This document shows positions 22,256 to 30,687 of a DNA stretch of 31,324 bases, piece after piece (the first letter of the stretch is position 1; each line of letters opens with the position of its first letter). The notes below the pieces were generated by a model. The model was not told where the DNA came from and searched no databases. It was given only the letters and a program-made list of their open reading frames with translations. Location of the stretch: assembly GCF_019402445.1 (NCBI RefSeq), contig NZ_SRZM01000073.1:1-31324 (forward strand), in the 5' to 3' direction. The translations under genes were made by a program, and so were the position numbers. This DNA comes from Brachyspira pilosicoli. Its GTDB lineage: Bacteria; Spirochaetota; Brachyspiria; Brachyspirales; Brachyspiraceae.

Positions 22256-24007
22256 ATGATAAAAAAAATAGCTGTTATATTTTTTGTTTTGATATTAATA
22301 GTATCTTGCAAAAAAATAAATTTATTAAGTTCTGCCTATATACCTCCTCCAACAGCGTTTCCTAATATTAGTGAAGTTCCAGACTATCCAATCCCAACTC
22401 CAATTCCACACCCTCCAGATAAAATTGAAGAAAAACCAATAAAAGTTACTCCAGAAATAGTTGCTGATAATACAGTATTTGGAGGATATGCTAAAAGATT
22501 TAAATATAAAAATGAATGGTATGTATTAGCTACCAATCAATATGAATATGATGCTGATACTAAAAAACTTACCCCTACAGGAAAAGGGGCATTATTAAAA
22601 ATAGGTAATGATGGCACTACAATAAGCAAAATATATACTTTACCAAAAGGTACAGAACTAGGTTCAAAACAATATTGGCTTTTTTTAACTTCAGACCAAT
22701 TAATAATAGAGCCTAATAAAGTTAAAATTATATCTCTTGCATATACTACTACAGATTTTGATTATACAGAAGATAAAAATTTCATAAAAGGAAATATAGA
22801 TTTTAGTCTTAAAGATATATTTGTTGTTGTTAAGAATTTTATTGAACATAAAAGATATATGGAATCTGATGATTTAGTAAACTGGCGTGATACTGTAATT
22901 GAAACTACAAAAACTTATAAAATGCCTAATACTAATCATATAGAACCTAATTTTTTAGGAAGATATGGATTGAATGTAATAGAATATTTTATGTTTTATT
23001 ATAAAGGAAAAATATTTTTATACAAAGGACCAAAAAACCTTTTTGATGAGAATCCTAATGGATATAGAGATCCAAGTAAACCTTCTTTTGAATTTTATTC
23101 TGATGAATATTATACTATTGATTATGGTAAGGATATAAGTGATGTTAAAAATTGGACTACAAATTATTTCCCTGAATATAATGGTACAAAACTTATTTAT
23201 GTTAATCATTTTGCTTTTGATGAGAATAAGCTTTATTTGTGTGAAGCTAATTTTGGAAATAGTGTTTATGAATATGATGGAAATTTATGGAAACAAAATG
23301 GAAAATATGTGTATACAGATAAATATTTTTCATCAGAAGATGGAGTAAATTGGAAAGAAGATACTAAGCCAACTTCTGATTATCTGAAAATTTTAACAAG
23401 TGATGTTACTATCTCTTCTTATAAATCACAAAATGTTATGGGAGATTATAAAGATAGAAATGCTGCCCCTTTAGAGCCTTCTTATACAGAATTAAATGGA
23501 AAATATTATAGAACTTTTAACGCTACATATCCTATTCCTCCTATCAAAGAAATTAAAGAAACTGCAGATAGATTAGAAACTAATTTTACAATTACAGAAG
23601 AGCATATTAAAAAGTCTGGTGCTTATCAGTTGCAGGTTTCTCCAGTGCCTCCTGATAAAGCAGAGGAATCTGATTGGGTTACTGTTATACCTAATAATGA
23701 AATAAACTCTGTTATAGGCTGGCAGAGTGGAGGAGCTGATTTATTTACTTTCAATAATAAAATAGTTCGTTTATTAGATTATGATAGAGTTTTTCAAATA
23801 GATAATCAGTATGAAAGTTCACTAAATCTTTCAAAGCAATATTATGAGATGCTTAAAACAGCAGAAAGTATTGAGATTTATAAACAATATAATTATTATT
23901 TTTTATATTATAAAGCAATAGCTGATATGTTAAAGATGATAAAAGATAAAGGAAATAATTATTTTTATCCTGATAAGGCTGTTACGCATTATACTTTTGA
24001 GCTTTAA
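22256..24007 (+). CDS. Lipoprotein with propeller-like S.DL.NW / Asp-box motifs (paralogue 1)
   Basis: 583 residues. Signal peptide ends in the lipobox LIVSC (Cys18), so the mature protein is lipid-anchored. A proline-rich stretch (about 30-55: IPPPT, PIPTPIPHPP) follows, then a large domain with GGYAKRFKYKNEWYVLATN, SDDLVNW (204-210), DVKNW (296-300) and SSEDGVNW (359-366, Asp-box-like). These short motifs are common in beta-propellers of the sialidase/GH43 type. Catalytic residues cannot be identified. The C-terminal third (about 405-550) is closely matched by the lipoprotein encoded at 28816-30549 on the other strand, as are the N-terminal parts. Function is unknown. It has a G7 ribosome binding site and is followed 3 bases later by an outer-membrane protein gene. 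Confidence 0.85.
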   Translation: MIKKIAVIFFVLILIVSCKKINLLSSAYIPPPTAFPNISEVPDYPIPTPIPHPPDKIEEKPIKVTPEIVADNTVFGGYAKRFKYKNEWYVLATNQYEYDADTKKLTPTGKGALLKIGNDGTTISKIYTLPKGTELGSKQYWLFLTSDQLIIEPNKVKIISLAYTTTDFDYTEDKNFIKGNIDFSLKDIFVVVKNFIEHKRYMESDDLVNWRDTVIETTKTYKMPNTNHIEPNFLGRYGLNVIEYFMFYYKGKIFLYKGPKNLFDENPNGYRDPSKPSFEFYSDEYYTIDYGKDISDVKNWTTNYFPEYNGTKLIYVNHFAFDENKLYLCEANFGNSVYEYDGNLWKQNGKYVYTDKYFSSEDGVNWKEDTKPTSDYLKILTSDVTISSYKSQNVMGDYKDRNAAPLEPSYTELNGKYYRTFNATYPIPPIKEIKETADRLETNFTITEEHIKKSGAYQLQVSPVPPDKAEESDWVTVIPNNEINSVIGWQSGGADLFTFNNKIVRLLDYDRVFQIDNQYESSLNLSKQYYEMLKTAESIEIYKQYNYYFLYYKAIADMLKMIKDKGNNYFYPDKAVTHYTFEL

Positions 24008-24010
24008 GTT

Positions 24011-25282
24011 ATGGATTTTTTAATGAAGAGATTATTGTTTGTATTTATATTAGCTTTTTTAAATTCGTTTAATTTATTTGCGCAGTTTTTTCCGCCTGTA
24101 ATACCTAGTGTTGATTATGGAACTTTTATTAATGCTTATGTAGAATCAACTGGAAGATATAATAATATTCCTGAAGAAACTTTGAATATTTTAATTGAAA
24201 GCGAACAGATGAATAAACTTTTTGATGACGGCATAAAAACATTTACATTTGGAGAACTTATAACTATAGCTCAAAATCCAGAGAAAATTCTTGACACTAC
24301 TACAAACGAATCTGTAATATTATTAGTTGGAACGACTTTAGGTTTCTTAGAATTAGCTAATATGCAGCAAGGCACAGCAACTGCAGTTATCAATGCATTA
24401 AAAAATAAAACAGCTTTTAATGCAGCCTCTGGTAATAATACAGGTCTTCTCATACCAATGCATACACCTATAGGAAGTTTTGGAATTAATTTATATAGTG
24501 ATGTGCCTTTATATTCAGCAGAAAAAATAAAAAATAATAATAAAAACGATTATGAATCATTATCCGACTCTTTAGAGCTTCTTCCTATTCCTCATATTAA
24601 TGCCTATTTGCAAGTGAATCTTGGACCTTTACCTTTGGCTCTCACTATTAGGGGAGGAATGTCTTTGGGTTTTAAGGATATTTATGGAATAGTTGTTAAT
24701 GATGTTGAAATAGAATCTTTAGGCTATAATATAGGAGCTTCTTTAAAGGCTTATCTTTTTAGAACTAAATATTTTTTCGGCGATTTAAGAATGGATTTTA
24801 ATTATGATGAAGGTAATTTGAAAATGTCTGCAAACAATAGAAATGTATATGTTCCTCTTTATCTTGGTTATAATGGCGGAACTGATACAGGGGTTGTATT
24901 TAATGGAAATGCATTTTTAGAATCCAAATGGAAAACTTTTGCTTTAAGCCCTAAGATAGTATTTGGTTTTAAGATGAGAGATAAAGTTCCTGTTATACAG
25001 TATTTAGATGCTTATTTTTCTGTAGGTGCTGATATTGTATTTGGAAGTTTAGAATCAAAAGTTGGAGTTAATGGCATAGGGAGTTATGCTAATATTGTTG
25101 GACATGAAATAACTGTTAATGATTTATATATGCCAAATTCAGAAGATAAAATCTCTTATAAGCTTTATGATATGAGAGTAGGGTTTCATTTTGATATATT
25201 TTATCAATCTTTTTCAATAGAGTATGGTATATTTACAAAGCAGCTTGCTATTTCATTTATACCAATTAATATAAGGTTTTAA
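24011..25282 (+). CDS. Probable outer-membrane beta-barrel protein
   Basis: 423 residues with a cleavable signal peptide (ends near LFAQ). The start is either 24011 or the ATG at 24023, which gives the more usual MKRLLF beginning. The second half alternates hydrophobic and polar residues in strands (for example NAYLQVNLGPLPLALTIRGG, DLRMDFNYDE, FALSPKIVFGFKM), and the last residue is Phe, as is usual for barrels assembled by the BAM complex. The N-terminal quarter is helical. I do not recognise a named family. It sits between two lipoprotein genes with gaps of 3 and 15 bases, so all three are probably co-transcribed and may act together at the outer membrane. Confidence 0.75.
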   Translation: MDFLMKRLLFVFILAFLNSFNLFAQFFPPVIPSVDYGTFINAYVESTGRYNNIPEETLNILIESEQMNKLFDDGIKTFTFGELITIAQNPEKILDTTTNESVILLVGTTLGFLELANMQQGTATAVINALKNKTAFNAASGNNTGLLIPMHTPIGSFGINLYSDVPLYSAEKIKNNNKNDYESLSDSLELLPIPHINAYLQVNLGPLPLALTIRGGMSLGFKDIYGIVVNDVEIESLGYNIGASLKAYLFRTKYFFGDLRMDFNYDEGNLKMSANNRNVYVPLYLGYNGGTDTGVVFNGNAFLESKWKTFALSPKIVFGFKMRDKVPVIQYLDAYFSVGADIVFGSLESKVGVNGIGSYANIVGHEITVNDLYMPNSEDKISYKLYDMRVGFHFDIFYQSFSIEYGIFTKQLAISFIPINIRF

Positions 25283-25297
25283 GAGGTTAATAGTTTA

Positions 25298-25888
25298 ATG
25301 AATTATAAAATATTTTTGTTCGTTTTAATGCCTTTTATTTTAATAGCTTGCTTCATACCAGAGAGAAGAATATATTTTTCTTGGGATAAACCTAAAAATA
25401 TTGAAAGTGAATGTAATTATAATTTTGTTTTAAGCACTAATATGAGTATTATTCAAACTGAAAGAGGATATTTACTTAACACAGATAGAGAAATATATTA
25501 TAAAGTTGGAGCAAAAAAGCCATATAATATAGAAGATTATACATATGTAATGAATGAAATGATTAGCTTTATGAGCAATAATAGAAATGCTATTTTAATA
25601 GTAGAAGGTCATGCTGATGAGATAAGCAAAGAGAAATTAGATCTAAATATGAAGCTTTCTCTTCAAAGGGCAAGTGTTATAAGAGATGTTATACTTTCTT
25701 TCGGTGTTTATCATGAAAGAGTAAAGATTTATCCATATAGTTATTTTGCTCCTAAATACACTACTAATACTTTTCAAAATAGAAGAGTTGATTTTGTGGC
25801 ATTGAAATGTGAAAATCAATTAAGCAATTATAATTATTATTACAGCAACTATTATAGTAATTATTATATTAATAACACAAATTATTAA
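25298..25888 (+). CDS. OmpA-like lipoprotein
   Basis: 196 residues. Lipobox LIAC with Cys18. Residues about 65-168 are an OmpA C-terminal-like domain, with VEGHADEIS carrying the conserved Asp (D107) and SLQRASVIRD carrying the conserved Arg (R124), the pair that binds the diamino acid of peptidoglycan, and NRRVDF at the end. It should tie the outer membrane to the cell wall. The tail after residue 170 is Tyr/Asn-rich with a repeated YSNYY unit, of unknown role. AGAGG lies about 11 bases before the ATG. Last gene of the lipoprotein-barrel-lipoprotein set. Confidence 0.88.
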   Translation: MNYKIFLFVLMPFILIACFIPERRIYFSWDKPKNIESECNYNFVLSTNMSIIQTERGYLLNTDREIYYKVGAKKPYNIEDYTYVMNEMISFMSNNRNAILIVEGHADEISKEKLDLNMKLSLQRASVIRDVILSFGVYHERVKIYPYSYFAPKYTTNTFQNRRVDFVALKCENQLSNYNYYYSNYYSNYYINNTNY

Positions 25889-25920
25889 AAAAGGCTTAGT
25901 AAAATATTTATTACTAAGCC
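25886..25920 (-). terminator. Terminator of clpB, possibly bidirectional
   Basis: 10-bp stem GGCTTAGTAA / TTACTAAGCC. On the minus strand it is followed by a run of T, which fits clpB. On the plus strand the tail is only T-rich, but the convergent OmpA-like gene ends just before it. Confidence 0.8.
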
Positions 25921-25940
25921 CTTAATATTTTTATTTAATA

Positions 25941-28520
25941 TTATTTTTCAAAAACCAAACCATTACCCTCTTTTACAACTTTTATAGTGTCTCCTTCTAA
26001 ATATTTTCCTGCTAGCATTTCTTTGGCTAAAGGATTTTCTATATAATTCTGTATTGCTCTTTTTAATGGTCTTGCTCCAAACTGAGGGTCATAACCAATA
26101 TCAGCAATATAGTCTATAGCTTCATCGCTTACATCTAAAGTTATTCTTCTGTCTTTAAGTCTGTTAGCAACTCTTGCTATTTGATTTCTTACTATCTCAG
26201 CAATATATTTTTTGTCAAGTCTAGTAAATGTTATTATCTCATCTATCCTATTTAAGAACTCTGGTCTAAATGACATTTTTAGCAACTCTTGAATTTTTTC
26301 TTTGATATCATTAGTATCATTAGCTTCAAGAATTAAATCAGAGCCTAAATTACTTGTCATTATGATAATAGCATTTTTGAAATCAACTATTCTTCCTTGT
26401 CCGTCAGTAAGCCTTCCGTCATCTAATACCTGAAGTAAAACATTAAATACATCAGGGTGAGCTTTTTCTATCTCATCAAATAGTATAACAGAATAAGGTC
26501 TTCTTCTAACTGCTTCTGTTAATTGTCCTCCTTCATCATAACCTACATATCCAGGAGGAGCTCCTATAAGTCTAGTAACAGAAAACTTCTCCATATACTC
26601 ACTCATATCAATTCTTGTTAAAGCTTTTTCATCGCTAAACAAGAAATCAGCAAGAGTCTTAGCAAGTTCAGTTTTACCAACCCCAGTAGGTCCTATAAAT
26701 AAGAAACTTCCAAGAGGTTTGTTTTCATCAGAAAGTCCTGCTCTGTTTCTTCTAATAGCATCAGCAACTGAAGTGATTGCCTCATCTTGTCCTACAATTC
26801 TTTTATGTAGCACTTCTTCAAGCTGTAAATATTTTTGTTTTTCACTTGTAAGCATTTTACTTACAGGTATTCCAGTCCATACAGATATTACTCTAGCTAT
26901 ATCATCTTCAGAAATCTCTTCTCTTAAAAGACCTTTCTTATCAGAGTTTTTAGCCTCTTCCATAGCTTTAGTAGCTTCTTCTAATTTTTTCTGTAATTCT
27001 GGTATTTTACCATATTTTATTTCAGCAGCTTTAGCTAAATTGCCTTCTCTTGTATATTGAGTTTCTTTTATATTTAAAGCTTCAAGTTCTTCTTTTAATT
27101 TTCTACTCTCTTCAATTCTTCCTTTTTCATTATCCCATTGAAGTTTCATAGCATTACGTTCTTCAGAAAGTTCAGATAATTCTTTTTCAAGCTTTTCTAA
27201 TCTTTCTTTGGAAGCAGCATCATTTTCTTTTGAAAGAGCTTGTTTTTCTATATTAAGTTGTAATATTTTTCTCTCAATTTTATCAAGTTCTGTAGGCTGA
27301 CTGTCTATCTCTATTTTTAATTGGCTTGCAGCTTCATCTACCAAGTCAATAGCTTTATCTGGCAAAAATCTGTTAGTTATGTATCTATTAGATAAAACAG
27401 CAGCGGCAACTAATGCATCGTCTTTTATTCTCACACCATGATGAACTTCGTATTTATCTTTTAAGCCTCTTAATATTGAAATAGTATCTTCAACACTAGG
27501 CTCTTTACAATAAACTTGTTGGAATCTTCTTTCAAGTGCTTTATCTTTTTCAATATATTTTCTGTATTCATCTAAAGTAGTAGCACCTATTGCTCTTAAT
27601 TCGCCTCTTGCTAATGCAGGTTTTAATAGATTAGAAGCATCCATTGCACCTTCAGTTGCACCTGCTCCTACAAGAGTATGAAGCTCATCTATAAATAATA
27701 TAATGCTTCCTTCAGATTTTTCTATCTCTGTGATAACAGCTTTTAATCTCTCTTCAAACTCTCCTCTAAACTTAGCACCAGCTACTAATGCACCTAAATC
27801 TAAAGCTAATAGCCTTTTATCTTTAAGTCCCTCAGGTACATCTTGAGAAACTATTCTTCTTGCAAGTCCTTCAACAATAGCTGTCTTACCAACACCAGGC
27901 TCACCTATAAGCACAGGATTGTTTTTTGTTCTTCTTGACAACACCTGCATAACACGTCTTATCTCTTCATCACGTCCTATAACAGGGTCAATTTTTTCTG
28001 CCTCTGCTAATGCTGTTAAATCACGGCAGTATTTATCAAGTGCCTGCATTTTAGCTTCTGGGTCTTGGCTGTTAACACTTTGTCCTTTTCTTAAATCTTT
28101 TAATGCACTTAAAACTTCTTTTTTGCTTATGCCGCTTTTTCTAAGCATGTCGCCTGCTTTGTTATCAGCTTCAACAAGTGCTAAGAATATATGCTCTGTT
28201 GATACATATTGGTCTTTTAAAGCACTAGCTTCTTTTTCTGCTTTCGCTAAAACTTTACCAGCATTAGTAGAGAGATGTAACTGCACATTTTCTCCTGTAA
28301 CCTTTACATTTTCATCAACTAATCTTTGAGTTTTATCTATTAATGTGTTTATAGGAACGCCTATTCTTTCTACTAAAGGCTGAATAAGTCCGTCCTCTTG
28401 TTTTAATAATGCAAGAAGTAAATGCTCGCTTTTTATTTCATTATGGTCTTCACCATTTGCTATATTAGCAGCTTCATTTACTGCCTCTTGGGCTTTTATT
28501 GTATATTTATTATAATCCAT
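25941..28520 (-). CDS. clpB: ClpB, protein-disaggregating AAA+ chaperone
   Basis: Hexameric Hsp100 that rescues aggregated proteins with DnaK. The 859 residues include a full N-terminal Clp repeat domain (1-145), first AAA+ ring with Walker A GEPGVGKT (206-213) and Walker B IILFIDE (274-280), the ClpB-specific coiled-coil middle domain (about 405-525), and the second ring with Walker A GPTGVGKT (610-617) and ARPLKRAIQ near the end. The pore segment [14 protein letters not shown] is intact. The ATG at 28520 lacks a close Shine-Dalgarno site; AAGGAG lies 34 bases upstream, beyond a GC-rich hairpin. No CIRCE repeat is seen. Confidence 0.97.
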   Translation of the reverse strand: MDYNKYTIKAQEAVNEAANIANGEDHNEIKSEHLLLALLKQEDGLIQPLVERIGVPINTLIDKTQRLVDENVKVTGENVQLHLSTNAGKVLAKAEKEASALKDQYVSTEHIFLALVEADNKAGDMLRKSGISKKEVLSALKDLRKGQSVNSQDPEAKMQALDKYCRDLTALAEAEKIDPVIGRDEEIRRVMQVLSRRTKNNPVLIGEPGVGKTAIVEGLARRIVSQDVPEGLKDKRLLALDLGALVAGAKFRGEFEERLKAVITEIEKSEGSIILFIDELHTLVGAGATEGAMDASNLLKPALARGELRAIGATTLDEYRKYIEKDKALERRFQQVYCKEPSVEDTISILRGLKDKYEVHHGVRIKDDALVAAAVLSNRYITNRFLPDKAIDLVDEAASQLKIEIDSQPTELDKIERKILQLNIEKQALSKENDAASKERLEKLEKELSELSEERNAMKLQWDNEKGRIEESRKLKEELEALNIKETQYTREGNLAKAAEIKYGKIPELQKKLEEATKAMEEAKNSDKKGLLREEISEDDIARVISVWTGIPVSKMLTSEKQKYLQLEEVLHKRIVGQDEAITSVADAIRRNRAGLSDENKPLGSFLFIGPTGVGKTELAKTLADFLFSDEKALTRIDMSEYMEKFSVTRLIGAPPGYVGYDEGGQLTEAVRRRPYSVILFDEIEKAHPDVFNVLLQVLDDGRLTDGQGRIVDFKNAIIIMTSNLGSDLILEANDTNDIKEKIQELLKMSFRPEFLNRIDEIITFTRLDKKYIAEIVRNQIARVANRLKDRRITLDVSDEAIDYIADIGYDPQFGARPLKRAIQNYIENPLAKEMLAGKYLEGDTIKVVKEGNGLVFEK

Positions 28521-28533
28521 ATTCTAATTAATT

Positions 28534-28560
28534 GACGGCTCTTAAACCGCCTAACTCCTT
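28534..28560 (-). promoter_or_regulatory. GC-rich hairpin and distant Shine-Dalgarno-like site in the clpB leader
   Basis: On the minus strand AAGGAG (28560-28555) is followed by GGCGG (28551-28547), an 8-base loop and CCGTC (28538-28534), which pair with one G-U. With a bulged A the stem can extend into the GGAG. The clpB start follows 13 bases after the hairpin. The remainder of the 28521-28815 gap is A+T-rich with no gene. Confidence 0.4.
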
Positions 28561-28624
28561 TATAAATTAATTATTTTGTTAAATAATTTTGTTTCAGCAT
28601 TTAATTGCTGTACGCTTATATATA

Positions 28625-28640
28625 TGCAAAAAATATGCCA
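28625..28640 (-). promoter_or_regulatory. Sigma-54-like sequence upstream of clpB
   Basis: On the minus strand TGGCATATTTTTTGCA has the invariant GG and GC exactly 10 bases apart, as in -24/-12 promoters, about 105 bases before the clpB start. No enhancer site was identified, and it is uncertain whether this organism has RpoN. Confidence 0.25.
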
Positions 28641-28815
28641 AACAAATATATAAAAATGTGTTGTTTTTATACGTTGTAACTATATTTTTATCTTTGTTTT
28701 TATGTTTCAATTAATATAATTGTATAAATTTTATATATAAAAAACAAGCATATTGTATAAAAATAATACTATAAATTTATATTCTGTATCAATATAGCAT
28801 ATTAATTCTTATTTT

Positions 28816-30549
28816 TTAATTTAACTCAAATGTGTAATGTGTAAAAGCTTTCTCTGGTTTGAAATAATTATTGCTTTTATCTTTAATTATTTTAATCATA
28901 TCTGCCATAGCTTTATAGTATAAAAAGTAATAACAATTTTTTTTATACTCTGATACAGGAGAGTTTATAAGTAAATTATAATATTGCTTAGATAAATTCA
29001 ATGCTTCTTCATATTGAGTGTTTAATTTGAACTCTCTGTCATAATCTACTAAACGTACTAATTTTCCATTAAAATTAAATAAATCTCCTCCGCCGCTTTC
29101 CCATTCTGTAGATGAGCTTATTTGATTTTTAGGAACTATAGTAACCCAATCTGTTTCTTTGGCATTATCAGGGTGAACAGATGATACTTGAATTTGATAA
29201 ATGCCTGAATTTTTAACATGTTCTTCTGTAATTGTGAAATTAGTTTCAAACCTTTCAGCAGCCTCCATAATTTCTTTTACAGGAGGAATTGGATAGGTTG
29301 TATTAAAAGTTCTGTAATATTTGCCGTTAAGTTCTGTATATTTAGGTTCAAAAGGAGTACCATCATCAGAGGCTGTATATGTAAGTAGAGGATTTACTTT
29401 AAAGTATATAATATCTGCAGCAGACTTAAAAGGATTCGGACTTTTTTCTCTTTCCCAATTAATTCCGTCTTTAGTAGACCATATTCCATCTAATACATCA
29501 GCGGCATATGCTTCTGATGACATAATATACCAATATCCGTCAGAAGCATTGTATTGATATTTATATGTACTTCCTCCTGATATATAGATTTTCGTTCCAT
29601 CATAACGATAATAATCAATTACGCCTCTTCTTCCCCAAGGGGCTTCATTTGTTTTCCAATTTTTAGGGTCAGATGTATCTTTTCCAACCTCTATAGTATA
29701 ATAATATTTTGAATCTAAATAAAAATCTTCACTAGAAGGAGGAATAAATCCATTTGTATAATAGTCATATACTGTAGGATGAGTAAATAATAAAAATTTA
29801 CCTTTAAAATATAATAATTTAACCTCCCAATGGGCTGAACCAATTCTTCCTTGGAAATTAGGATTATCAAAATTTAATTTAGGCAAAATATATTCTCTTT
29901 TATAAGTATCAGGAGAGTCAATCCAATTTATCAAGTCTGAAGTATTCTTTCCTTTCAAATTAAATAAAACATCTGATATATATCTAAAATTATCTCTGTA
30001 GAATTTTATATTTTTATATTCATATTTTTTATCTGGATATTTGTATACAACTTCATATGTTCCGCCTGTTGGAATTTTTACCTTATCTTGTTCTATTAAA
30101 ACTTTTCTTGAATTAAGGTTAGTCCAATATTCTGTTTTTTCTAAATCATCACTTAGTGAGAGGCTATGTATTTTTGTTATAGTTTTTCCATTATTATCTA
30201 TTTTTAATATTGCACCTTTATATGTTGGAGTTAATATTTTAGTATTAGGGTCATATTTATATTCATTAGTTGCTAATATATGCCATTCATTATTGAATTT
30301 AAATCTTCTTCCATATCCTCCAAATACTATTCCGTCTTTCACAATTTCTGGAGTAACAATGATATTTTTTTCTTCTGTTTTTTCAGGAGGTATAGGAAGT
30401 ACTGGACTTGGTGTTGGATATTGAGGTATTTTTTCATTGTTTTTAAATTCAGTAGGGGGAGGTATAATAGATGGAGTTAATAGATTTACTTTTTTACAAG
30501 ATATTAACAGATTTAGAATAATTAAAAGTAAAAATATTTTGTTTTTCAT
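28816..30549 (-). CDS. Lipoprotein with propeller-like S.DL.NW / Asp-box motifs (paralogue 2)
   Basis: 577 residues, a clear paralogue of the product of 22256-24007. The N-terminus has lipobox LLISC (Cys18) followed by KKVNLL and a proline-rich stretch (IPPPT, TPSPVLPIPP). GGYGRRFKFNNEWHILATNEY, SDLINW (204-209), DPKNW (294-298) and STKDGINW (358-365) occupy the same positions as in the first copy. The C-terminal third (ELNGKYYRTFNTTYPIPP, then NFTITEEHVK, DWVTIVPKN, SGGGDLFNFNGKLVRLVDYDREF) is nearly the same, while the middle has diverged. Lipid-anchored, function unknown. There is no G tract at its start, and no barrel or OmpA-like gene follows. Confidence 0.85.
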   Translation of the reverse strand: MKNKIFLLLIILNLLISCKKVNLLTPSIIPPPTEFKNNEKIPQYPTPSPVLPIPPEKTEEKNIIVTPEIVKDGIVFGGYGRRFKFNNEWHILATNEYKYDPNTKILTPTYKGAILKIDNNGKTITKIHSLSLSDDLEKTEYWTNLNSRKVLIEQDKVKIPTGGTYEVVYKYPDKKYEYKNIKFYRDNFRYISDVLFNLKGKNTSDLINWIDSPDTYKREYILPKLNFDNPNFQGRIGSAHWEVKLLYFKGKFLLFTHPTVYDYYTNGFIPPSSEDFYLDSKYYYTIEVGKDTSDPKNWKTNEAPWGRRGVIDYYRYDGTKIYISGGSTYKYQYNASDGYWYIMSSEAYAADVLDGIWSTKDGINWEREKSPNPFKSAADIIYFKVNPLLTYTASDDGTPFEPKYTELNGKYYRTFNTTYPIPPVKEIMEAAERFETNFTITEEHVKNSGIYQIQVSSVHPDNAKETDWVTIVPKNQISSSTEWESGGGDLFNFNGKLVRLVDYDREFKLNTQYEEALNLSKQYYNLLINSPVSEYKKNCYYFLYYKAMADMIKIIKDKSNNYFKPEKAFTHYTFELN

Positions 30550-30635
30550 GATAGTTTTAATTTTATACCATAAATACTATTTTTCAAGTTATTTATTTTA
30601 TAAATATATAAAATATGTTTTAGTTATATATGTAA

Positions 30636-30663
30636 TTGACTTTGAAACAGTATATTATATAAT
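30636..30663 (+). promoter_or_regulatory. Promoter of the aldo/keto reductase gene
   Basis: TTGACT (30636-30641), 16-bp spacer and consensus TATAAT (30658-30663), about 25 bases before the start codon. Confidence 0.65.
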
Positions 30664-30687
30664 TTGATAAAAAAAGGGTGTATAAAT

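Noticed and set aside
26719..28329. Plus-strand frames of 113 and 136 codons opposite clpB
   Set aside because: Ser/Leu-rich translations antisense to a strongly conserved gene, without ribosome binding sites.
28534..28551. tRNA-Leu-like anticodon arm (loop containing TTTAAGAG) in the clpB leader
   Set aside because: The loop is 8 bases and there are no D, T or acceptor arms around it, so it is just a hairpin.
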